Shown: positions 8,183 to 17,634 of the stretch, piece by piece | Layout: each line of letters starts with the position of its first letter | How positions within the stretch are numbered: the first letter of the stretch is position 1 | Source of the DNA: Aurantimicrobium minutum | GTDB taxonomy: Bacteria; Actinomycetota; Actinomycetes; Actinomycetales; Microbacteriaceae | Direction of reading: 5' to 3' | Assembly: GCF_029892845.1 (NCBI RefSeq) | Contig: NZ_JARXVT010000001.1 | Coordinates: 372,001-436,000, forward strand | DNA: 64,000 bases | Notes under the pieces: generated by a model | Seen by the model: the letters and a program-made list of their open reading frames with translations, nothing else | What the model was told of the DNA's origin: nothing | The model's database searches: none | Position numbers and translations under genes: made by a program

Positions 8183-8866
8183 ATGAGCACTCCTGACGAC
8201 AACACTCGCATCAACGTGAACGACGACACAGTCATCGGCGTTGATGCCAGCGATGACACCATTATCAAGATTCCTATCGACGAAACGGTAGTGGGCTCGG
8301 TCGACGTCATCGATGACAGCACAATCATCGGTGGTGTTGTTCCATCGGAAGAAACTGTCATCACGAGTGATGACAGCGTGGTTTCAGACACTGTCATCCC
8401 TGAAGCAACCGACGAATACAACACACTGATCGGTTCATTGATGGACACCTCTCTGGGGCTCAGTGGTCTTATCGAAGCACCCGAAGAACAGGTCCCAGAT
8501 GGGGGAGATACGGCCCCACAGAACGAGCTCATCTCGCGTTTTCGTCTGCGCCACATCAATGGCACCAAGCATCTGTTGAACAAGCCCATCATTCTTGGTC
8601 GCCTGCCTGCAGCACCGCTGCGCGGTGGTCAGGCAGTCAATCTCGTGATGGTTGCCTCGCCTGAGGGCCTCGTTTCTTCAACCCACGCACGCGTTGAGGT
8701 GCAGGGAGATGTGGTTGTGGTGACTGACCTGCGCTCCACTAATGGCACCCGCGTCATCATCCCGGGGCACCCCACCGTCTTACTTGCTCCTGGCGACTCG
8801 ATGGCGCTCGGGGTTGGCGCGATTATCGACCTCGGTGACGGTAATAGACTTGAAGTTCTTGGTTAG
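8183..8866 (+). CDS. FHA-domain protein with repeated acidic Thr-Val-Ile motifs
   Basis: 227 residues from the ATG at 8183 (a TTG at 8162 is possible but less likely). Residues 1-90 are acidic and repeat a short unit, acidic-acidic-Thr/Ser followed by two of Val/Ile/Leu: at Thr16, Thr26, Thr35, Thr47, Thr58, Ser65, Thr70 and Thr81. Residues about 120-227 form an FHA domain with ILGRLP, SSTHARVE and RSTNGT, the usual phospho-threonine-binding residues. FHA domains read phospho-Thr written by Ser/Thr kinases, and both a kinase and a PP2C phosphatase are encoded just downstream. The repeats look like a multisite phosphorylation tail; that is inference. First gene of the nine-gene block. Confidence 0.85.
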   Translation: MSTPDDNTRINVNDDTVIGVDASDDTIIKIPIDETVVGSVDVIDDSTIIGGVVPSEETVITSDDSVVSDTVIPEATDEYNTLIGSLMDTSLGLSGLIEAPEEQVPDGGDTAPQNELISRFRLRHINGTKHLLNKPIILGRLPAAPLRGGQAVNLVMVASPEGLVSSTHARVEVQGDVVVVTDLRSTNGTRVIIPGHPTVLLAPGDSMALGVGAIIDLGDGNRLEVLG

Positions 8867-8911
8867 CCGAACTTCTTTCGGTTGTAGCCCCATATTCTTG
8901 GAGATTTTCCT

Positions 8912-9727
8912 GTGACTGCCCTAGGCCAGAACTCGACCGGCACGACTGTTGTCGACACGAGCACTGGTGCGAGCGTTACCCTCTCCTGGGCTGCCGGAAC
9001 TGATGTGGGAAACCACCGCGCTAACAACGAAGACTCGTATTCCATCGCCTGCCCCGTCTTTGCGGTGGCAGATGGCATGGGCGGCCACAGCGCCGGCGAT
9101 ATTGCCAGTGACTGTGTCGTTCAGCGCATTGCTGGCCTAGAAAAGCCAGGCTTTGCTGATCTCGATGCACTTGAGATGGCTTTGGCCATGTCGGTGGTGG
9201 ACCTGAGGAACAAACTCACGGAAGACCAGCAGGGTGCTGGCACAACAGTGACCGGTGCTGCTCTCGTTCAAGAGGGCGACCAGCTGCAGTGGGCCGTATT
9301 CAACATTGGTGACTCTCGCGTATATGTGAAGCTCGATGAGACGTTCGAACAGGTCACCGTGGACCACTCGGTAGTTCAGCAGTTGGTTGATGCCGGCACC
9401 ATCACCAAGGAAGAGGCTGACTACCACCCTCACGCCAACGTGATCACGCGTGCTGTGGGCATCATTGATGAGCCCATCCCTGACTATGTGGCACTTCCTG
9501 TCGTTCCCGGGATGCGTTTGTTGCTGTGTTCAGACGGTTTGACGAAAGAGCTCACCGATGTCGGAATTGAGCACTTCTTGACTACTGCTCCCACGGCCAC
9601 GGATGCCGTGAGCGAGCTAATGAACGCTGCATTGACCAATAGCGGCCGTGACAACGTCACGCTGATAGTCATTGACGTTATTGCCGTCACGGTGGGGCAC
9701 ACCGAATCCTCAGTTTCACCTGCCTAA
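8912..9727 (+). CDS. PP2C-family Ser/Thr protein phosphatase (PstP-like)
   Basis: 271 residues from GTG at 8912, with GGAG upstream. Metal-binding and active-site motifs of PP2C phosphatases are all present: GNHRANNEDSY near residue 32, ADGMGGHSAGD near 51, NIGDSRVY near 132, CSDGLT near 207 and GRDNVTLIV near 245. It should remove phosphate from Thr/Ser using Mn2+. No transmembrane segment is seen, so it is a soluble cytoplasmic form, unlike mycobacterial PstP. Placed between the FHA protein and the kinase, it is most simply the counter-enzyme of that kinase. Confidence 0.93.
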   Translation: MTALGQNSTGTTVVDTSTGASVTLSWAAGTDVGNHRANNEDSYSIACPVFAVADGMGGHSAGDIASDCVVQRIAGLEKPGFADLDALEMALAMSVVDLRNKLTEDQQGAGTTVTGAALVQEGDQLQWAVFNIGDSRVYVKLDETFEQVTVDHSVVQQLVDAGTITKEEADYHPHANVITRAVGIIDEPIPDYVALPVVPGMRLLLCSDGLTKELTDVGIEHFLTTAPTATDAVSELMNAALTNSGRDNVTLIVIDVIAVTVGHTESSVSPA

Positions 9728-9761
9728 ACTTCAAGTGCGCTGAATTTACGGCGTTATTTGC

Positions 9762-9783
9762 GTTGAGCTCTGCTGAGTTCAAC
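9762..9783 (+). other. Hairpin between phosphatase and kinase genes
   Basis: GTTGAGCTC (9762-9770), loop TGCT, GAGTTCAAC (9775-9783): a 9-bp stem with one G-U pair, 24 nt before the kinase ATG. No T-run follows, so it is not a classical terminator; it may modulate read-through, stabilise the 3' part of the transcript, or be an operator. Confidence 0.35.
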
Positions 9784-9807
9784 CCAGGTTGACGAAGGTG
9801 GTGGGAC

Positions 9808-10914
9808 ATGTCGAGACGACTACCCTCAACTCCGCCTGTCCTCTCTGGTTTCACTTTCGTTCGCGTGCTGGGCTCCGGAGGTTTCGGCGACGTCTTCCTC
9901 TATGAACAGCAGCTTCCTCGCCGCAACGTGGCCGTGAAGGTTCTTCTTCCTGAGGTCGTAAACCCGCGCGTGCGGGACATGTTCCAGTCTGAAGCTCAGT
10001 TGATGTCTCAACTGAGCACGCACCCCTCGATCTTGAGTGTCTTTGAAGCAGGCGTCAGCGCTGATGGCCGCCCCTATCTCGTCACTGAGGTGTGTGTGAG
10101 TGGCTATGGCGAGCGTTTTCGTGCAGAGACTATTCCGGTAGCTGAAGCTTTGCGCACGGGTATCCGTATTGCGGCAGCGCTGGAGACAGCGCACCGTGCG
10201 AATGTTCTTCACCGCGACATCAAGCCCGGCAACATCTTGGTCACTGCGTATGGGCACCCTGTACTCAGTGACTTCGGTATTGCCTCTTCGGTGTATTTGG
10301 GAGATAACTCCACCGCGGTGGGGCTGTCCGTTCCCTGGTCTGCTCCGGAAGTCATCCGGGAAAGCACGACCGGTTCTACTGCTTCTGAGATCTGGGCACT
10401 GGGAGCGACGGTCTATTCGTTGCTTGCTGGTCGCAGTCCATTCGAGATTCCCGGCAAAGACAACTCCCCAGGTCACCTTGCTGGCCGTATCTTGAAGTCC
10501 AAGCCACAGCCGATTGGGCGCGGTGATGTTCCACCCCGTCTGGAAGAAGTCCTGAACAAGGCAATGAGTAAGAACCCCATCGATCGACCACACTCGGCTC
10601 TTGAGTTTGCTCGCCAGCTGCAGCAGGTTGAATCCTCCATGGGGCTTGCACAAACACCACTGGATGTTGTGGGAGATGAGTGGGGCTCCTCTGCAATCGT
10701 CATCAATGAGAACGATCGCACGGCACTGTCACCTTTGGATGCCCACTCCACACCCAGCTGGCGTCGTCAAGGCTATAACTCCACCCCGGCTGAGCGTGAT
10801 GAGCTTGCGTACGTCGCGTCGCGACGTCGGCGCAAGCTCTTGCTCTCTGTCGTCACAGGTGTTGTGGCAGTGGTGGCAATTGTGACGCTCGTCTTGGCAA
10901 CGGTGGCCGGATAA
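9808..10914 (+). CDS. Membrane Ser/Thr protein kinase without ectodomain
   Basis: 368 residues. Complete eukaryotic-like kinase domain: glycine loop GSGGFGDV (22-29), Lys44 in VAVKVLL, HRDIKPGN with catalytic Asp137, DFG at 155-157, and APE further on. After a linker to about 340, a basic RRRRK precedes one C-terminal membrane span (about 344-366) and the protein ends two residues later. Most actinobacterial receptor kinases (PknB type) have PASTA or other extracellular domains; here nothing is left outside. The next gene, 2 nt away, encodes a huge extracytoplasmic protein with its own N-terminal span, so ligand sensing may be delegated to it. Substrates may include the neighbouring FHA proteins. 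Confidence 0.92.
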   Translation: MSRRLPSTPPVLSGFTFVRVLGSGGFGDVFLYEQQLPRRNVAVKVLLPEVVNPRVRDMFQSEAQLMSQLSTHPSILSVFEAGVSADGRPYLVTEVCVSGYGERFRAETIPVAEALRTGIRIAAALETAHRANVLHRDIKPGNILVTAYGHPVLSDFGIASSVYLGDNSTAVGLSVPWSAPEVIRESTTGSTASEIWALGATVYSLLAGRSPFEIPGKDNSPGHLAGRILKSKPQPIGRGDVPPRLEEVLNKAMSKNPIDRPHSALEFARQLQQVESSMGLAQTPLDVVGDEWGSSAIVINENDRTALSPLDAHSTPSWRRQGYNSTPAERDELAYVASRRRRKLLLSVVTGVVAVVAIVTLVLATVAG

Positions 10915-10916
10915 TC

Positions 10917-13900
10917 ATGATCCGCTCGTGGTTTACCCGCCTCCTGGGGGCAACTCCACGCCGTCGCACCATCATCAAGTGGACGGCGGCCACCAGTGTG
11001 CTCGCCCTGCTGGTGATTGGGTCCCTTGTTGCCACTGGCTACCAAGCGCAGCGCGTGAACCTGGATGACGGTGCCGTCTGGGTGACCAACGGCGACAAGC
11101 AAGCTATTGGTCGTGCGAATACCAAGGTTTTTGAACTCAACACTGTTCTCACTACCGACTCGAGCCAGATGGATCTGGTCCAAAACGGTCAACATGTCTT
11201 CCTGATCAACGACGCCACGCGTTCTTTAGATGTGGTGAACCAGGCCACCGGTGAAGTCTCGGAGAGTATTCCCCTTCCCCAAGATGTGACCTATGTCGCT
11301 CTTTCTGGTGAGAATGTCATCCTGCACGCCCCCAGCTCCGGAGATGTGTGGGTCATCCCGTCTGCAACAATCTCCACCTTTGATGCCCAGACTCAACCCG
11401 CCAACTTCACTGTTGGTGCAGACTCTGCCGTTGCCGTCAATGCCCAGGGCTATCTCGTCGGTGTGAGTGCCAAGCTGGGCACCCTCTCCACGATCAACAC
11501 CTTGACTTCGGTCACTCCCGAATCAAACGCTCTGGACACGGAGCTGAATGAAGGAAAACTTCAGATCACTCTGGTGGGAGATCGCTGGGTGGTTCTCGAC
11601 CGCCAGAGCGGGACGTTGCTCACAGCAGGACGTGTCATTCAACTCAGTGCCTCTGCGACAGAGCTTGCCCAGGCCCAGCTGCAACTACCCAGTGCTGTGG
11701 GCGTGAATGCCAGCAATAATGCAGCAACAAACATCTCTGGCGCCTCTTCGGTGTTACTGGCATTCAGTTCAGGGCTGTCCGTCATCAACCTCGACAGCGG
11801 TGATGTCTCAACCATCTCCACAGCGTCAGGACGACCTGCTGCCCCACTCATCGAGGGGGATTGCGCATTTGCAGCGTGGTCTGGCGGAACAGTCTGGTCC
11901 AAGTGTGGTGCTGCTGAAGACGGCAATGAAAACGCTGAATCGATGGCTGGTTCTGCTGAGCTGACCTTCCGTGTGAGTGACGGCGTCATTGCGCTCAACG
12001 ATGCCGTGAACGGTTTGGTCTGGGCGGTGCAGGGCGGGGTTCGTCTGATCGATAACTGGGATTCCCTTCTCGCTCAGCAAGCTCAAGAACAACAGGTTGT
12101 TCAAACCAACAATGCTGATGCTCCCGAATACGACAAGACACCTGCACCACCGGTTGCTGTCGATGATGATCTGGGGGCGCGTCCAGGACGAGTGACCTCG
12201 CTTCCTGTTCTCCTCAACGACTACGACCCCAATGGTGATGCGCTGGTTATCGATTCCGTCACAGGGATTCCGGCAAATCTCGGTGAGATATATATCAACT
12301 CTGACCGCAATCAAGTCATGGTTCGCTTGGCTGCAGATGCTGCCGGTGCCACTCAGTTCGAATACACCATCTCTGACGGTCGCGGCGGGGAAGCATCCGC
12401 CACCGTCACGTTGAGCATTCGCCCCGATTTGGAGAACTCTCCTCCTGTCCAAGCTCGGGCCACTCGCACCGACGTGGCGATGGGCGGACAGGTCATTGTC
12501 AATGTCTTAGGTGACTGGGTCGACCCGGACGGCGACGCTATCTTCGTCGCGGCAGCAACGACAGAAGAACCTGACTCGCTGTCCTACTCACCAGCTGGCC
12601 GTGTGGCATTCACTGACTCGGGTCGTGGCGGTGGTGGAACTAAGCAGATTGCCCTAGAAGTCTCAGACGGCCGCGCATCTGGTTTTGGCTCCGTCCAGGT
12701 CAATGTCAAGGCTGCTGGACAAGTCCCCATCGTGGCTGAAGCCTTTGCTGTCATTGCCGTGCAAGGGCAGCCCGTCACCATCAACCCTTCGTCACATATC
12801 CGTGGTGGTTCCGGCGTTCTGAGCCTGACCGGCGTTCCAGCCGTCCCCGGTTTGGATATCGTTACTGACTTCGCTGACTTCTCTTTCTCTGTTACTGCCT
12901 CTCGCACCGGTTCCAGCTATGTCACCTATGCGGTGACAGACGGTGATGCCACTGGTTCTGGTTTGGTGCGCATCGACGTGATCGATCCACCAGAGGTCTC
13001 TGCCCAGCCCATTACTTCTGCCCATGCTGTGTATGTTCCTCTCCAACAGTCCCGCACGGTCGATGTCACTGCCACCGACCGTGATCCTGCTGGGGGAGTC
13101 CTTGTGGTCACCGGAACGATGGGCGTTCCTGTTGAGTCCGGGATTCAAGTTGAGGTTGTGGATCACCGCTTGGTTCGTGTGACGCTGACCAAGCCACTCG
13201 ATGCTGCCGTGTCATTCGGATATCGCATTAGCAACGGTATTTCCCAAAGCGAGGGCACGATCACGGTCGTTCAGACTCCGGCACCACCTGTTGCGCAGGC
13301 CCCAGTTGCCGTACCTGACGTGGTTGCGGTACGCGTGGGTGACGTGATTAGCATTCCTGTATTGACCAATGACATTCACCCTGATGGCGGTGAGCTCACC
13401 CTAGCTCCCAACCTCGATCAGGATGTTCCTTCTGGAGCTGGTTTGCTCTTTGTCTCTGGTAGTCAGCTGCGCTTCCTCGCGGGGAATAACCCTGGCACCT
13501 ACTCGGCTGTCTACCGCGTCAATGCAGACAACGGTCAGTGGGCCAGTGGCACAGTAACAATCTCTGTTCGAGCCATTGATGAAGACACCAACCAAGCCCC
13601 CACCCCGCGCACGGTGACTGCTCGTGCAATGTCAGGCCAGACCGTGCGGATTCCGATTCCCCTGGTAGGTATTGACCCCGATGGTGACTCGGTCCAGTTT
13701 GTGGGACTCGACACGAATCCTGAAAAGGGTTCGATTACCTCCGTGGGTGGCGATTGGATTGAGTACGAAGCATCGGCGTATGCAACCGGAACCGATTCCT
13801 TTAGCTACTCAGTGGTAGATGCTCTCGGCACTCAGGCCAGTGCCACGATTCGTGTGGGAATTGCGGAGCCACTTGCTGGAGGTCGTAACCCGATTGCGGT

Positions 13901-16649
13901 CGCCGATAACGTCATTGCCCGCCCTGGCTACACTGTCTATGTTCGTGCACTCCAGAACGACAGTGATCCAGATGGTCGACCTCTGTCTCTCGTCACTGTC
14001 ACTCCACAAGATGACTCCGTTGTCGCTGAGATCGTTGGCGACCTCGTCAAAATCACTGCGCCCCTGACCCCTGGTCGTTACGGCCTTGTCTATGAAATCG
14101 AGAATGACATGGCAGGCTCCGCCTCCAACTTCATTACTCTCGATGTTCAGGCTCAGGCACCACTTGCCAAACCAGTGATCTCGGACGCGGTTGTGAGCTT
14201 GACGGACATTCTTGGTCAGAACAGCGTTGATGTGAACGTGATGGCTAATGCCTTCTTTGCTGACGGCCCCGTCTCTAGCCTGCGTACCACGATTGTCACC
14301 GGATATGGATCTACAGCACGCGTCATCTCCAGCAACACCGTGCGAGTTCAGGTTCTGGCACAAAGCCAAATCATTCCGTTCTCTGTGTCACACCCTGATG
14401 ACCCCAGCGTTTCCTCAACTGCCTTTATCTGGGTTCCGGGCACCGATGATGCACTTCCTCAGCGCAAGCGTGGCGTTGCTCCGCTAACGGTGGTCAGTGA
14501 AGAGGCCCTGCGAATTAACCTCAACGACTATGTCATTGCTGCTTTGGGGAAGACCGTGAAGCTAACGGACTCGACCACGGTGCGCGCGACTCATTCAGAT
14601 GGCTCTCGCCTGGTGGTAAACGACACTACCCTGAGTTACACCAGTGAGGACCGCTACTTTGGTCCCGCCTCCATCTCCTTCGAAGTCACCGATGGTGACT
14701 CCGCCACGGCTGCCGGTGCTCACACCGCCACCATCGTTCTTCCCATCACTGTCACTCCTCGTGAAAACATGCCTCCGGTCATGATGGGTGCCAACATCGA
14801 CCTCGAGCCTGGTCAAGAAAAGACCCTCGACTTGGTCCGCGTTACCCGCTACCCCTACGTCGATGACCAAGACGAGCTCGAATACACCGTCACAGGTGCT
14901 GGCCAAGGAGTCAGCGCGACCTTGGACGGTCAAACGCTGACCCTCAAGGCCAGCGATGACGCTGTCAAGGGTCGAAACGTTCCTTTGACCGTCACTGTGA
15001 AAGACAAGGTTGCCGACGGTTCACCGGGACAGATCATTATTCGCATCGTGCCCTCCACCAGGCCACTCGCTATCCCGGCAACAGACAGCATCGTGGCCAA
15101 GCGCGGAGAAACCCAAACGGTTGATGTGCTGGCTAACGACCAAGCAACTAATCCTTTCCCTGGCCAGCCGCTCAAGGTGCTCTCTGTTCGTGGGCTTGAT
15201 GGCGGGAACATTCCTGCAGGAGTCACCGTGACGCCTTCTGCAGATAAGGCCACCTTGACGGTGACCGTCTCTGGCAGTGCAGACCCCAGTGACACCACCT
15301 TGGAATATGAAGTGGCAGATGCCACCAACGATCCAGACCGTTATGTCTGGGGGGTCATCAACATCTCTGTTCAAGATGTTCCTTCTGCACCGCAGGCACC
15401 AACTCGTGCTGCAGGGTTTGTCTCGGGCACCCTGACTCTGTCCTGGCCTGCTCCTGCGGCAAATAACTCGGCCATCACCAAGTACACGGTTGAAAGCGAC
15501 GGTGGCTACCGCAAGGAGTGCACCTCAACCATCTGCTCTCTCGATGGTTTGCCCACGGGTCAGCGCTTCCGCTTTACCATTAGCGCCACTAACGCCATTG
15601 GAACTTCTCAACTCAGCAGCTGGAGTGAGTCACTGAGCGCAGATGTTGTGCCTGCTGGACCGGCTCAGGTCAATATTTCATCGGCAGGCTATGACGCAGG
15701 CCACCCGGAGGGTGGTGGAATCAACGTGTCCTGGAGCGCTGTGGGAACACCTTCTGGTGGAAGCCCCGTGAATAAGTACGTCGTCACCATCATCGAAGAT
15801 GGAACGACGGTCCGAGCAAGCTATGACCAGCCCGCCAATGTGACGAGTCTGCCCACACTGTGGCTCACACCAGGGCACTCCTATGTTGCTCGCGTCACAC
15901 CTCAGAACAACGCTGACACTGATAACTGGAACACCACCAGTTCAGGATCTATCACTGCGATAGGTGCTCCTCAGCCTGCTGGTGGACTGCAGGCAACGCA
16001 GACGGGTGCAAATGGTGAAGCAACGCTGAGCTGGAACGCGGTAGGTGCAAACGGTTCAGGTTCTGTCACCTATTACGTCAAGGGTGGAACTTCTGCTTTC
16101 TCCGATGGTGCATGCCTAGCGGGTTACCAATCCGGTGCCACGAACGTTGGTTCTGCGACCTCGTGGAGCGACAACTCATCAAAGGCTTTGGGTAACTACA
16201 ACTACGTTGTCTATGCGGACAATGGCTTTAGCTGTGTTGCACAGACCACAAGCTTGACCATCACCCAGCGCATTCCTGGGGCGGCTTCGTATGATGCGGC
16301 AATTTGTCTCGAATGGCCTTTGGCAACTCCTGCTGTGACGTGTTCGACGAATACGAATGGCCAAGAATTTGTCATTCGGGTCGAGAATCCCACCGTTGCC
16401 TCACTTCAGTCCTCGGTACAGACCTGGCAAATGCAGGTTGGCACCAACTGGGTTGATCTGATTGCCGTTACCGGCGCATCCACGCCGACCTACCAAATAG
16501 ACAAAACCGCCTTTTTCCAAGCCGGAGGAAGCTCCGGCACAGGCCAGACTGTTGTTATTCGTGGCTGCACAGCTGCAGGTGACTGCGGTGCTGGCGGTTC
16601 CACATCAAGTGGAACACCTGCTCCTCTCTATATCCCAACCCAGTACTAA
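10917..16649 (+). CDS. Giant membrane-anchored Ig-like/fibronectin type III envelope protein
   Basis: 1910 residues. A basic N terminus (ATPRRRTIIKW) and one hydrophobic span at about 21-42 suggest a signal anchor with the rest outside. Residues ~50-400 look like a beta-propeller-type region. From ~410 to ~1500 follow roughly ten Ig/cadherin-like repeats of 90-110 residues, many containing a VLxNDxDPDG-type loop (for example LLNDYDPNGD, LQNDSDPDGR), which resemble calcium-binding loops. Fibronectin type III units follow at ~1505-1780. No sortase motif is visible at the C terminus (ends PLYIPTQY). The gene is 2 nt from the kinase and followed by MoxR/DUF58/transglutaminase-like genes. Likely an extended surface fibre or sensor; function unknown. 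Confidence 0.85.
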   Translation: MIRSWFTRLLGATPRRRTIIKWTAATSVLALLVIGSLVATGYQAQRVNLDDGAVWVTNGDKQAIGRANTKVFELNTVLTTDSSQMDLVQNGQHVFLINDATRSLDVVNQATGEVSESIPLPQDVTYVALSGENVILHAPSSGDVWVIPSATISTFDAQTQPANFTVGADSAVAVNAQGYLVGVSAKLGTLSTINTLTSVTPESNALDTELNEGKLQITLVGDRWVVLDRQSGTLLTAGRVIQLSASATELAQAQLQLPSAVGVNASNNAATNISGASSVLLAFSSGLSVINLDSGDVSTISTASGRPAAPLIEGDCAFAAWSGGTVWSKCGAAEDGNENAESMAGSAELTFRVSDGVIALNDAVNGLVWAVQGGVRLIDNWDSLLAQQAQEQQVVQTNNADAPEYDKTPAPPVAVDDDLGARPGRVTSLPVLLNDYDPNGDALVIDSVTGIPANLGEIYINSDRNQVMVRLAADAAGATQFEYTISDGRGGEASATVTLSIRPDLENSPPVQARATRTDVAMGGQVIVNVLGDWVDPDGDAIFVAAATTEEPDSLSYSPAGRVAFTDSGRGGGGTKQIALEVSDGRASGFGSVQVNVKAAGQVPIVAEAFAVIAVQGQPVTINPSSHIRGGSGVLSLTGVPAVPGLDIVTDFADFSFSVTASRTGSSYVTYAVTDGDATGSGLVRIDVIDPPEVSAQPITSAHAVYVPLQQSRTVDVTATDRDPAGGVLVVTGTMGVPVESGIQVEVVDHRLVRVTLTKPLDAAVSFGYRISNGISQSEGTITVVQTPAPPVAQAPVAVPDVVAVRVGDVISIPVLTNDIHPDGGELTLAPNLDQDVPSGAGLLFVSGSQLRFLAGNNPGTYSAVYRVNADNGQWASGTVTISVRAIDEDTNQAPTPRTVTARAMSGQTVRIPIPLVGIDPDGDSVQFVGLDTNPEKGSITSVGGDWIEYEASAYATGTDSFSYSVVDALGTQASATIRVGIAEPLAGGRNPIAVADNVIARPGYTVYVRALQNDSDPDGRPLSLVTVTPQDDSVVAEIVGDLVKITAPLTPGRYGLVYEIENDMAGSASNFITLDVQAQAPLAKPVISDAVVSLTDILGQNSVDVNVMANAFFADGPVSSLRTTIVTGYGSTARVISSNTVRVQVLAQSQIIPFSVSHPDDPSVSSTAFIWVPGTDDALPQRKRGVAPLTVVSEEALRINLNDYVIAALGKTVKLTDSTTVRATHSDGSRLVVNDTTLSYTSEDRYFGPASISFEVTDGDSATAAGAHTATIVLPITVTPRENMPPVMMGANIDLEPGQEKTLDLVRVTRYPYVDDQDELEYTVTGAGQGVSATLDGQTLTLKASDDAVKGRNVPLTVTVKDKVADGSPGQIIIRIVPSTRPLAIPATDSIVAKRGETQTVDVLANDQATNPFPGQPLKVLSVRGLDGGNIPAGVTVTPSADKATLTVTVSGSADPSDTTLEYEVADATNDPDRYVWGVINISVQDVPSAPQAPTRAAGFVSGTLTLSWPAPAANNSAITKYTVESDGGYRKECTSTICSLDGLPTGQRFRFTISATNAIGTSQLSSWSESLSADVVPAGPAQVNISSAGYDAGHPEGGGINVSWSAVGTPSGGSPVNKYVVTIIEDGTTVRASYDQPANVTSLPTLWLTPGHSYVARVTPQNNADTDNWNTTSSGSITAIGAPQPAGGLQATQTGANGEATLSWNAVGANGSGSVTYYVKGGTSAFSDGACLAGYQSGATNVGSATSWSDNSSKALGNYNYVVYADNGFSCVAQTTSLTITQRIPGAASYDAAICLEWPLATPAVTCSTNTNGQEFVIRVENPTVASLQSSVQTWQMQVGTNWVDLIAVTGASTPTYQIDKTAFFQAGGSSGTGQTVVIRGCTAAGDCGAGGSTSSGTPAPLYIPTQY

Positions 16650-16671
16650 CCGCTCCACCGAAAGGCACAAC

Positions 16672-17634
16672 ATGAGTATGAAACCCGAACAAGCAGCCGG
16701 GTTCCAGAAGGTTTTCGACAAGCTCGTCGGAAACGTGGAACAGGTACTTCTGGGCAAGAACCGCACCGTCCGCCTGGCGTTCACTGCCATGCTCAGCGGC
16801 GGCCACTTGCTCCTGGAGGACTACCCCGGAACGGGTAAGACCTCGCTCGCTCGTGCAATGGCACAGAGCGTGCAGGGAAGCCACTCACGTATTCAGTTCA
16901 CTCCTGACCTTCTACCCGGTGACATTACTGGTGTGAGCATCTTTGATCAGAAGAAGGGCGCTTTCGAATTCCACAAGGGCCCCATCTTCTCCAACATTGT
17001 GCTTGCAGATGAGATCAACCGTGCCAGCCCAAAGACGCAGTCGGCTCTACTTGAGGTGATGGAAGAACACCACGTCACCGTTGACGGTGTGACTCACCCC
17101 ACGGGTGAACCTTTTATGGTTATTGCAACGCAGAACCCGATTGAACAGGCGGGTACATACCGGTTGCCCGAGGCGCAGCTGGACCGCTTCCTGATGAAGG
17201 CATCGCTGGGATACCCAGACCATGCGTCAACCAGGCTCATTCTTGAAAACTCAGGCAAAACAAAAAAGGTTGAACTCGAAGGTGTAGTGCCTGCAGAAAT
17301 GATTGTTAAATTGATTGAACTTGCTAAATCTGTGCACGTAGACCCAGGAATAACTGATTACGTCACCAACATTGTTGAGGCAACACGTTTTGCTCCTGAG
17401 GTGAGACTAGGAGCTTCAGTTCGAGGCGCTCTCTCACTCGTAAGCGCCTCAAGAGTTTACGCAGCGTCGCTCGGCCGCCACTTCGTCATTCCTGACGATG
17501 TGAAAGCACTTGCTGACTCTGTGCTTTCCCACCGTCTCGTGTTGGACCCAGAAGCAGAGTTTGATGGCGTCACCGCAAATAACGTTGTCGGCAAGATCTT
17601 GATTGATCTTCCTGTGGGAGCGCCTGCCGCATAA
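16672..17634 (+). CDS. MoxR-family AAA+ ATPase
   Basis: 320 residues from the ATG at 16672, preceded by GAAAGG; the longer in-frame opening runs into the previous gene and is rejected. Walker A is DYPGTGKTSLARAM, Walker B is VLADEINRASPKTQSALLEVMEE, and the sensor region is MVIATQNPIEQAGTYRLPEAQLDRF, all diagnostic of MoxR proteins. MoxR ATPases act as chaperones that mature or assemble partner complexes and are typically encoded with DUF58 and transglutaminase-like proteins, exactly as here (1-nt overlap with the next gene). A stretch at about 17230-17450 is richer in A+T and in codons such as AAA, ATA, AGA and TTA than the flanks. Confidence 0.93.
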   Translation: MSMKPEQAAGFQKVFDKLVGNVEQVLLGKNRTVRLAFTAMLSGGHLLLEDYPGTGKTSLARAMAQSVQGSHSRIQFTPDLLPGDITGVSIFDQKKGAFEFHKGPIFSNIVLADEINRASPKTQSALLEVMEEHHVTVDGVTHPTGEPFMVIATQNPIEQAGTYRLPEAQLDRFLMKASLGYPDHASTRLILENSGKTKKVELEGVVPAEMIVKLIELAKSVHVDPGITDYVTNIVEATRFAPEVRLGASVRGALSLVSASRVYAASLGRHFVIPDDVKALADSVLSHRLVLDPEAEFDGVTANNVVGKILIDLPVGAPAA

